Assembly: GCA_945971355.1 (NCBI GenBank)
Contig: CAMFPD010000051.1
Span: forward strand, 1 to 13,014
From: an uncultured Lachnobacterium sp.
GTDB taxonomy: Bacteria > Bacillota > Clostridia > Lachnospirales > Lachnospiraceae
Length of the DNA stretch: 13,014 nucleotides
Direction: 5' to 3'
The position numbers and the translations under genes are program-made. This document shows, in pieces, positions 7,420 to 13,014 of this stretch. How positions within the stretch are numbered: position 1 is the stretch's first letter; each line of letters starts with the position of its first letter. The notes under the pieces are model-generated. The model was not told the DNA's origin, made no database searches, and saw nothing but the letters and a program-made list of their open reading frames with translations.

Positions 7420-8760
7420 TCACTTAGAATATTTCCTTTTTGTTCGATACTGCCAAATATAATATGTTACGATGAGCAATATACCTGTAGAACCCCATGC
7501 CGCTGGATCTGCATAGCATACTCCGATATAACCAAATGGCTTGACGAGAATGGCTATTGCCAAAACCCTGGCCACCAGCTCCATAATTCCACTGAGCATA
7601 GGCACAAGTCCCTTATTAAGTCCCTGCAGGCCATTTCTGTATGCAAATATCCATGCCAGCGGTAACATAAATGCGCTTGCAATATGGAGATATCTCATGG
7701 CATAATCTATATCTTTTGCAGATGGCGAACTGATAAACCAGCCTATCATATGTGGTCCTACAAGGCAGTTGATTGCTGCAGCTGCCAGTGCACATCCAAT
7801 GCATATCCAGAAGCAAGCCTTCATGCCCTTAAATATTCTCTCATATTTTCCTGCACCCAGATTCTGTCCGCAGTATGTAGCCGCGGCAGCTCCCAGTGTC
7901 GGCATTGTCTGTGTGGCAATATTGTTGACCTTTGATGCTGCCGTAAATGCAGCAACAACCTGTGAACCAAATACATTTACGGATGCCTGGAAAATCATTG
8001 TTCCAACTGCTGTAATGGAATAGTTTAATGCCATCTGTATTCCAATGTAAAGCATATGGCTTATTCCATTAAAATCCATGTAGTAATCCTCTTTTCTTGT
8101 GCGCAAAATATCATGCTTTTTAAACATAACAACAAAACACAACAAGGCTGAAAGCCCCTGAGATAAAATTGTTGCGTATGCTGCACCCGCTGTTCCTAAT
8201 TTAACTACTACAATAAAAAATATATCTAATATTATGTTCAACACAGACGAAAATATCAGAAAATATAGTGGTGTCTTACTGTCTCCAATACTTCTAAGAA
8301 GCCCTGATGCCACATTGTACGACATAGTGCAGATAATTCCTGCAAAAATAACTTTAATATACGCATTTGCCATGTCCACAATATTGTCAGGTGTGTTCAT
8401 CCATATAAGGAACTGCTTTGAAGCAAGTACTGTCGGTATAGTAAGTATCGTTGATACTATCACTGTCAGTATGATTGCCAGTGCTACGTAGTGCTTTAAC
8501 AGCTTCTCATTTTTTGCACCAAAGGCATGACTTACCATGACTCCAAAGCCCTGCGCAATTCCGTTTGCAAATCCAAGCACAAGAAACATAAGACACCCAG
8601 TTGAACCTACGGCTGCCAAAGCATCAGACCCTAAATACTGACCTACTATTATAGTATCTACCATATTATAAAACTGCTGAAACAGATTTCCCATCAAAAC
8701 AGGAATGGAAAACAGCAGTATTATTTTCATAGGATTGCCCTTTGTCATATCTGTCTTCAT
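7420..8760 (-). CDS. MATE-family efflux transporter
   Basis: Multidrug and toxic compound extrusion family: a cytoplasmic membrane antiporter that exports drugs or metabolites against a Na+ or H+ gradient. The 446 residues and about 12 hydrophobic segments are the usual size. Seen: the N-terminal signature IPVLMGNLFQQFYNMVDTII and VGQYLGSDALAAVGS within the first 55 residues, and the half-repeat MALNYSITAVGTMIFQASVN with MPTLGAAAATYCGQNLGAG in the second half. The start chosen is the ATG at 8760, 7 nt after AAGGAG; the ATG at 8766, two codons upstream, is only 1 nt from that site. It has its own promoter just downstream of the GH13 gene and is separated from that operon by a terminator hairpin. 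Substrate unknown. Nothing suggests it belongs to the sugar module. Confidence 0.9.
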   Translation of the reverse strand: MKTDMTKGNPMKIILLFSIPVLMGNLFQQFYNMVDTIIVGQYLGSDALAAVGSTGCLMFLVLGFANGIAQGFGVMVSHAFGAKNEKLLKHYVALAIILTVIVSTILTIPTVLASKQFLIWMNTPDNIVDMANAYIKVIFAGIICTMSYNVASGLLRSIGDSKTPLYFLIFSSVLNIILDIFFIVVVKLGTAGAAYATILSQGLSALLCFVVMFKKHDILRTRKEDYYMDFNGISHMLYIGIQMALNYSITAVGTMIFQASVNVFGSQVVAAFTAASKVNNIATQTMPTLGAAAATYCGQNLGAGKYERIFKGMKACFWICIGCALAAAAINCLVGPHMIGWFISSPSAKDIDYAMRYLHIASAFMLPLAWIFAYRNGLQGLNKGLVPMLSGIMELVARVLAIAILVKPFGYIGVCYADPAAWGSTGILLIVTYYIWQYRTKRKYSK

Positions 8761-8777
8761 TAACATTCTCCTTCACT

Positions 8778-8823
8778 AAAAAAATGCGTGAACAAAGTTT
8801 AATTTTATTACTTTGTTCACACA
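8778..8823 (-). terminator. Intrinsic terminator of the kinase-GH13 operon, overlapping the MATE promoter start
   Basis: The inverted repeat TGAACAAAGT (8789-8798) / ACTTTGTTCA (8810-8819) extends to 13 of 14 pairs over 8785-8823 with an 11-nt loop. On the minus strand the stem runs directly into seven T residues (8784-8778), a textbook terminator for transcripts coming from the GH13 gene. The left arm as transcribed overlaps the -10 box and start site of the MATE promoter, so the same palindrome could also be an operator. Confidence 0.8.
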
Positions 8824-8851
8824 TTATATACACATGTTAAATGGTATTCAA
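8823..8851 (-). promoter_or_regulatory. Candidate promoter of the MATE transporter gene
   Basis: On the minus strand TTGAAT (8846-8851, 4 of 6) is followed after 17 nt by a perfect TATAAT (8823-8828). It lies in the 37 bp between the GH13 stop codon (8860) and the terminator hairpin. Transcription would start near 8816, inside the first arm of the hairpin, so the MATE transcript would carry only a shortened stem. Confidence 0.65.
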
Positions 8852-8859
8852 GTACCTTT

Positions 8860-10563
8860 TTAGCAAATCATCTGATATACCGACTCACCATTCTCATTCC
8901 ATGCAAATATCTCGAAATCACAGGTTTCGAGATATGCCTCAAGCTGTGCCTTGTAACCATCTTTTGTCCAGATATAGCTCATTTTGGAGCCATCCACTTT
9001 TACTTCCAGCTCTGCATCAAAATCAAAAGCTGCAAATTCCGATCTGAATTTGAGCATTTCAAGCTGTTTCTTCACAACATCCCTTGTCAACAGTTCTTCC
9101 ATCTGGTCTGTTGTGAGATTTGTTCTGTTGATTTCCTTGTGACCACCAGCTCCGGCTCTCTTAACTGCCTCATGATCATTTTTTCCAGCAAACAGATCCA
9201 GATACCATACCTGTGGTTTTCCTGGCATAAAAAGCTGTAACGCTCTGGCAAGGAGCATCTTCTTATCATCCTCGCCAAGGGCACTGTAATATGTGGCATT
9301 TACCTGATAATACATGTTCTTCTGACCATGAAGGTTCTTCACAAATCCTCCACGTTCTACAATTGTATCTATCAGTGTCTGAATTCTCTCCTCTGGAATA
9401 AGTCCCTTCAAATCAAGAAGTGGTATTCCATCATGACAGCCCAGCATATTTACCACCTTGATTTTTTTCTCCATAAGCTCGTCTGCCCATCTTTTGAGAA
9501 CTTTTCCATCAGCCCCTTCGATAGCATCAATTATAAGTCCTGGAAGGAAGAAATCATATGTCATATAGCCCTTCTCGGCTATCGCCTCATAGTTTTTCTC
9601 CCCGTAGCTTGCATGAATTTCCGGAAGAAGCATCAGGTTATACTTATCTGCCAACTCCCTTACTCTCTGGAGCACATCCCAGGTTCCTGGCTCATTCAGG
9701 AAATTTTTCTCTCCCGGCTCCTTTGGTGCATATGCAAAGGCATCAAGCCGAACTATCTTTGCACCGTAATCAGCAAGTGTCTTAAGAGTGTCATCATAGA
9801 ATTCCCATACCATCGGTGATTTGATGTTCAAATCCATCTGACCAAGATACTTGCGGTTCTTCTCAAGCATCTCCACTACAGCTACCACAGCATCTGAAAA
9901 ACTACTGTACTCGCCCCAGTTTATATCCTGTGGAGTTTTACCCTCTTCAATCTCCCTATTAGCAAGCTCTGCTAAATCTACGGCCTGACAGTACTGCAAG
10001 CCGGTAGCCTTCATAACATCCTGTGCATCAAGCTTTGGATACTTCACCTCCTGATAGAAAGTATTCCAGTATGGCACATTTCTTCCATCTGGAAATCTAA
10101 CCATAAGGATAGGCAGTCCTGGTTTTCTGAAAAACATATCCTTGATATATTTCTCGTCAGGCTGAATATAACCAGCCTCTGTCATCTCTCCACATCCATC
10201 CCAGAACTTGTTCCAGTCTATAAAGAAATCTCTATATTGGGAGTCGTCTCCTTTTTCAATAATGTCCTGAAACTGTTTAGAAAGAACTGAGGCATGATTT
10301 AATATAAAATCCAGCTTCAAGTCTATGCCAAGTCCCTGAAGGGTCTCAATGTCCTCTCTTTTTGCCAGTTTATCGCTGAGAGAATAATCAATAACTGAGA
10401 ATCCTCTGTCCAGGTCTGTGTTGAAAACACTTGGAAGTATATAGAAGGATGAAAATACATCCTTAAGCTCTGGTTTCTCAAGGAATTTAACTATCTCTCC
10501 GAGATTTCCTCCCATGCTGTCTGGATAAGCATTAAGCATAGGACCATTATTTGCCTTTCCCAT
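8860..10563 (-). CDS. GH13 sucrose phosphorylase-like enzyme (subfamily 18 type), substrate unassigned
   Basis: Probable glycoside phosphorylase that uses phosphate to release alpha-glucose 1-phosphate from an alpha-glucoside; cytosolic, no signal peptide. The 567 residues follow the sucrose phosphorylase plan: RGFSVIDYS (53-61), DFILNHAS (85-92), FRKPGLP (145-151), the nucleophile D274 in VRLDAFAYAPKEPG, acid/base E315 in LLPEIHASY, transition-state D378 in GCHDGIPLLDLKGLIP, YYQVNATYYSALG (418-430) and AGKNDHEAVKR (459-469). All three catalytic carboxylates are present. It is about 60 residues longer than the Bifidobacterium enzyme (504), mainly through an insertion at roughly 172-238 before GQMDLN. 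The start ATG is 14 bp after the kinase stop, and its Shine-Dalgarno overlaps that stop. Alternatives are a glucosylglycerate, glucosylglycerol or sucrose-phosphate phosphorylase. Subfamily confidence is high; substrate confidence is low. Confidence 0.85.
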   Translation of the reverse strand: MGKANNGPMLNAYPDSMGGNLGEIVKFLEKPELKDVFSSFYILPSVFNTDLDRGFSVIDYSLSDKLAKREDIETLQGLGIDLKLDFILNHASVLSKQFQDIIEKGDDSQYRDFFIDWNKFWDGCGEMTEAGYIQPDEKYIKDMFFRKPGLPILMVRFPDGRNVPYWNTFYQEVKYPKLDAQDVMKATGLQYCQAVDLAELANREIEEGKTPQDINWGEYSSFSDAVVAVVEMLEKNRKYLGQMDLNIKSPMVWEFYDDTLKTLADYGAKIVRLDAFAYAPKEPGEKNFLNEPGTWDVLQRVRELADKYNLMLLPEIHASYGEKNYEAIAEKGYMTYDFFLPGLIIDAIEGADGKVLKRWADELMEKKIKVVNMLGCHDGIPLLDLKGLIPEERIQTLIDTIVERGGFVKNLHGQKNMYYQVNATYYSALGEDDKKMLLARALQLFMPGKPQVWYLDLFAGKNDHEAVKRAGAGGHKEINRTNLTTDQMEELLTRDVVKKQLEMLKFRSEFAAFDFDAELEVKVDGSKMSYIWTKDGYKAQLEAYLETCDFEIFAWNENGESVYQMIC

Positions 10564-10577
10564 AATAATATCTCCTC

Positions 10578-11531
10578 CTAGATTTCCTGATCCTTCATAA
10601 TATCAAGATACTGCTCATATGTGAGCAATTCTCCTGCCTTTGATACAATAATCTTCGCTTTCTTTGCCTGAGCATGAAGCATTCCCTGCTCCACCTCCAG
10701 CACTCTCATGGTGAATGGGCTGTCAGTCTTTCCGTCACGGTTTCTGGCTCTTCTGTGGGCAAATGTTTCCTGTGGTGTACTGTTAAGAAGCACTGGTATA
10801 TCCACACCCTTATAGTTATCACTGTTTCCGTGAGTCCACTCAATTATAAGGATTCCTGTATCCGAAAAATCCACATCAGAGTACCACAGCTCGGTATCTG
10901 TCCTTCCCATTCTCTTAAGCCAGATGTGATTCTCCCCAGCCTTGAATTTATCAAGAATTGCCTCCACCTTCTCGAATCCACTCTCATTCATAGTTCCGAG
11001 ATATCCTTTAAGCCCAGCAATTCCACCCTCCAGATAGGATTTAAACCATGGATTCTCTGCCACATGCTCCTTGTTTGCATCATCTCCATCCAACTGATAT
11101 TGATGGAGTGTCTCAAATCTCTCCTCTGTATACACTCCATCCTCAATCATCTTCTCAATTCCACACTCACGGAAAATACGAAGTCGTTCCGCATCATTAT
11201 ACATAGGTATTCTTCGTGGATAATTGTCCCCGGACATTGTGTAGCTTCCTATTCCAAGCTCATTAAAATAGAATGAAAGAAGGGATGCTATCTCTGATTT
11301 TCCAACTCCTGAACCACCGCAGACTGTGATAACAGCTCTATCTCTCCCTTCAAGTGCCATATCCTTAAGCATCTTGAGAAGCTCAGGAAAAATCTTTCCA
11401 GCCTTTGCCACATGATTCTCGTCAATCTCAACCTTATCACCCGGCATATCCCCGTGAGGTATCTCCTCTGGTAAAGCTGGGGCTGTCCAATCGTTTATAT
11501 TGTAATCCTTTAAGAAATTTAACTTTGCCAT
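10578..11531 (-). CDS. P-loop kinase of uridine kinase / phosphoribulokinase type, substrate unknown
   Basis: Probable small-molecule kinase; cytosolic. In 317 residues I see a Walker A loop GGSGVGKS (72-79), then SGDNYPRR (100-107) at the place of the catalytic/substrate aspartate of uridine kinases (D102), a hydrophobic strand GILIIEWTHG (226-235) corresponding to the Walker B region, and an arginine-rich lid segment HRRARNRDGK (259-268). A helical insertion (about 112-200) probably forms the substrate pocket. It is too divergent for me to name a substrate; adenylylsulfate kinase is a possible automatic label but the sulfate-assimilation context is absent. It is first in a bicistron with the GH13 phosphorylase under a LacI-type operator, so it likely phosphorylates either the glycoside or the acceptor released by that enzyme. 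The ATG follows AGGAG by 7 nt. Confidence 0.8.
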   Translation of the reverse strand: MAKLNFLKDYNINDWTAPALPEEIPHGDMPGDKVEIDENHVAKAGKIFPELLKMLKDMALEGRDRAVITVCGGSGVGKSEIASLLSFYFNELGIGSYTMSGDNYPRRIPMYNDAERLRIFRECGIEKMIEDGVYTEERFETLHQYQLDGDDANKEHVAENPWFKSYLEGGIAGLKGYLGTMNESGFEKVEAILDKFKAGENHIWLKRMGRTDTELWYSDVDFSDTGILIIEWTHGNSDNYKGVDIPVLLNSTPQETFAHRRARNRDGKTDSPFTMRVLEVEQGMLHAQAKKAKIIVSKAGELLTYEQYLDIMKDQEI

Positions 11532-11573
11532 GACTCTTCTCCTTTTCTAGTCAATCTTTCAGCTTACAAGAGC

Positions 11574-11602
11574 ATATTAGCATCTGTAATATTATATGTC
11601 AA
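11574..11602 (-). promoter_or_regulatory. Promoter of the kinase-GH13 operon
   Basis: On the minus strand a perfect -35 box TTGACA (11597-11602) is followed after 17 nt by TAATAT (11574-11579, 4 of 6). The predicted start near 11567 leaves a leader of about 36 nt before the kinase ATG, with AGGAG at 11539-11543. The -35 box is also the downstream half of a LacI-type operator. Confidence 0.75.
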
Positions 11603-11612
11603 TCGTTTAACA
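11597..11612. promoter_or_regulatory. LacI-family operator over the -35 box
   Basis: TGTCAATCGTTTAACA is a near-palindrome of two 8-bp halves around a central CG, with 12 of 16 positions symmetric, of the form TGTNAANCGNTTNACA typical of LacI-family sites. One half is the -35 TTGACA of the kinase-GH13 promoter, so bound repressor would block RNA polymerase. The adjacent LacI-family gene is the obvious ligand. The half-site spacing is one base longer per side than a standard CcpA cre site, which favours a local repressor over CcpA. Confidence 0.7.
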
Positions 11613-11700
11613 TATTTTCATTCTTTTCACCAAATTTTTCCATTCACTAAAAATGCTTTTAACTTACTTTTTGTTGATTTTTACTATATATATGAGAATT

Positions 11701-11751
11701 AAAAAGAAATGTTATACCATTGACACAAAGAAATCCCGACAACATAACATT
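11701..11751 (-). terminator. Probable terminator of the LacI-family gene
   Basis: Three bases after the lacI stop codon, the arms AATGTTAT and ATAACATT (11744-11751 and 11708-11715) can pair over 8 bp, with a further 4-bp inner stem past a small bulge. On the minus strand the outer arm is followed by TCTTTTT. The stem is A/T-rich with a long interior, so termination may be partial. Confidence 0.6.
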
Positions 11752-11753
11752 CT

Positions 11754-12731
11754 TTACACTGTCTCTCGCTCCACCATAAAAACAGGCAGAATTGTCTGTT
11801 TTGCAACAAGCTTCTCTTTCGCTGCATCATCAAGCAGGTTAATTGCTATCTCTGCCATTTCCTTAATTGGCTGATGAATTGTTGTGAGCTGTGGTGTTGT
11901 AAGAGATGCCAAAACAACATCATCAAATCCAACTATTTTCATATCTTCTGGTACATGAATAGACAATTTCCTACAGACTTGAATCGCTTGCGCCGCAATT
12001 ATGTCACTGCTTGCAAATATACCATCTGCATCCATATGCTCCTTCATGACAGTCTCCAGCCATTCATTATAAGTCATATTATTATATGATGCTTCCTCTG
12101 GGTCCACCTCAATGCATGGCACCCCTTCATTTTCACAGATTTCTTTGAAACCAGTGCCTCTTTGATGTGCTGGCATCTCTACCGAACTGCTGCTTCCTAG
12201 ATACAAAAGCTTCTTACAGTCTGCTTTTATAAGTCTTTCCGCTGCTAACTGCCCTCCACTCTTGTTGTCACAAACAACAGAAGCAGTAGCATTATCCAGA
12301 GCTCTCTCAATGGTAATAACAGGAATATCCATACCCGAAAAAATATCAACAGGTACATCTGTACTACAAATTATAAGTCCGGCCACCCTATTACTATTGC
12401 ATATATCTATATATTCTTCAGCTCTTTCTTTTGTGCTCTGAGAATTACACAAAAGAATCTTGTACCCTTTCTTATATGCCGCATTTTCCAGATTGCTAAT
12501 CATCTCTGCAAAATATGGATGGCGAATGTGCGGCACAATAACCCCTATGGTATTCGACTTTTTACTATGAAGAGATCTTGCCACCTCATTTGGTCTGTAA
12601 TTAAGCTTTTTCATGGCATCAGCTACTTTTTTTCTAGCATCCTCACTGATATATCCTCTATTGTTTAATACTCTGGAAACAGTAGTTACCGTCAGTCCAG
12701 CTTCTCTCGCCACATCCTTTAATGTTGCCAT
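11754..12731 (-). CDS. LacI-family transcriptional repressor
   Basis: Sugar-responsive DNA-binding repressor, probable local regulator of the kinase-GH13 operon downstream. The 325 residues have the full family layout: helix-turn-helix at 1-25 (TLKDVAREAGLTVTTVSRVL), the hinge with NYRPNEVARSLHSKKS (44-59), then a periplasmic-binding-protein-like effector domain (about 60-325) starting NTIGVIVPHIRHPYF and including DGIFASSDIIAAQAI and KIVGFDDVVLASLTTPQLTTI. No truncation is apparent. The ATG follows GGGAG by about 7 nt. It has its own promoter and a terminator, and its predicted operator lies about 140 bp beyond its stop codon, at the kinase promoter. The effector is unknown; a glycoside or sugar phosphate of the phosphorylase pathway is the natural guess. 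Confidence 0.92.
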   Translation of the reverse strand: MATLKDVAREAGLTVTTVSRVLNNRGYISEDARKKVADAMKKLNYRPNEVARSLHSKKSNTIGVIVPHIRHPYFAEMISNLENAAYKKGYKILLCNSQSTKERAEEYIDICNSNRVAGLIICSTDVPVDIFSGMDIPVITIERALDNATASVVCDNKSGGQLAAERLIKADCKKLLYLGSSSSVEMPAHQRGTGFKEICENEGVPCIEVDPEEASYNNMTYNEWLETVMKEHMDADGIFASSDIIAAQAIQVCRKLSIHVPEDMKIVGFDDVVLASLTTPQLTTIHQPIKEMAEIAINLLDDAAKEKLVAKQTILPVFMVERETV

Positions 12732-12798
12732 TTATACTCTCCCTGTTCCTTTTTTATAAAATGAAACTCAAAAGCCTTATATTCATCCAATCCTCTCA

Positions 12799-12827
12799 AT
12801 TTTATATAATTAATCGGACAATTGCAA
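12799..12827 (-). promoter_or_regulatory. Candidate promoter of the LacI-family gene
   Basis: On the minus strand TTGCAA (12822-12827, 4 of 6) is followed after 17 nt by TAAAAT (12799-12804, 5 of 6), with a leader of about 60 nt. An 11-bp inverted repeat ATGATTATCAT (12828-12838) abuts the -35 box. I found no copy of the kinase-promoter operator here, so clear autoregulation by the same motif is not supported. Confidence 0.45.
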
Positions 12828-12985
12828 TGATTATCATGTTTCACTATCCTTATCCTTCGCCCGACTCTTATACACATTATACTGGTTCTTACATTTGCCA
12901 CTGTAAAATACGCTGTTGGGTCTACTGGCAACAAAGGCATTTCCGCAGTGTTTAGCGGATTATAAAATTAAAGCATAAAAGTACT

Positions 12986-13014
12986 CCCATGGGCAGATGA
13001 AATCTGCTCACGGG
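12986..13014. other. Unassigned strong hairpin at the right edge
   Basis: GCAGAT (12993-12998) pairs with ATCTGC (13002-13007) across a GAA loop, extended outward by a G-T wobble, G-C, T-A, one mismatch, and CCC with GGG: about 12 pairs over 29 bases. On the minus strand it is followed by AGTAC then TTTT and more T/A-rich sequence, so it may terminate a gene lying to the right. On the plus strand the bases that would form a T-tract lie outside the window. Confidence 0.5.

Noticed and set aside
9328..9819. A 163-codon plus-strand open frame inside the GH13 gene
   Set aside because: Antisense to conserved GH13 catalytic segments, with no domain or translation signal; its openness follows from the codon use of the real gene.
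10674..11276. A 200-codon open frame on the plus strand inside the kinase gene
   Set aside because: It is fully antisense to a well-supported gene, has low-complexity composition rich in leucine, serine, isoleucine and histidine, no ribosome-binding site and no recognisable domain.
12876..12881. Perfect TATAAT on the minus strand upstream of lacI
   Set aside because: No acceptable -35 at 16-18 nt; the candidate at 12799-12827 is closer to lacI and better formed.
12719..12940. A 73-codon minus-strand open frame overlapping the lacI start
   Set aside because: No Shine-Dalgarno sequence, no recognised domain, and it covers the lacI promoter.
12831..12965. A 45-codon plus-strand open stretch ending VKYAVGSTGNKGISAVFSGL before a stop
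   Set aside because: The end looks protein-like and is followed by a hairpin, so a gene remnant was considered. There is no usable start codon, the frame is closed by TGA upstream, and 45 open codons are expected by chance.

Overview
The window reads as ordinary chromosome from a low-GC anaerobic Firmicute, most likely a gut Lachnospiraceae (Roseburia / Agathobacter / Blautia type). This is inferred from the gene families, the strong purine-rich Shine-Dalgarno sites, the occasional GTG and TTG starts, and the hairpin-plus-T terminators; no marker gene is present, so the genus is open. All ten convincing genes lie on the minus strand, so transcription runs from the right edge to the left. I see no rRNA, tRNA, CRISPR array or insertion sequence.

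Left part (1-6118), L-rhamnose catabolism. In transcription order: an AraC-type regulator with a cupin sensor domain (TTG start), then rhamnulokinase (rhaB), an isomerase of the L-fucose/L-arabinose isomerase type, rhamnulose-1-phosphate aldolase (rhaD), and lactaldehyde reductase (fucO) at the left edge. Together these convert L-rhamnose to dihydroxyacetone phosphate and 1,2-propanediol. The isomerase is the odd member, because the position usually held by RhaA is taken by a protein of a different fold family. An intrinsic terminator overlaps the araC stop codon and lies directly upstream of the rhaB promoter. fucO has its own candidate promoter.

Middle part (6157-8760). An lrgA-lrgB pair, co-oriented with and close to the araC gene, could form one transcript with it. 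Upstream of that is a MATE-family efflux transporter. Its promoter sits right after the preceding GH13 gene and is interlocked with that gene's terminator hairpin.

Right part (8785-12731), a small sugar module. It holds a LacI-family repressor, then a P-loop kinase of uridine kinase/phosphoribulokinase type, then a GH13 enzyme resembling sucrose phosphorylase (subfamily 18 type). The last two genes form a tight bicistron. A near-palindromic 16-bp LacI-type operator overlaps the -35 box of the bicistron promoter, so local control by the adjacent repressor is likely. The substrate cannot be read from sequence. The GH13 protein carries an insertion of about 67 residues next to its active site, and the kinase is not a recognised sugar kinase, so this pair is the best candidate here for undescribed biochemistry.

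Neither sugar module has a transporter in the window. The right edge (12732-13014) holds only the lacI promoter and an unassigned hairpin.
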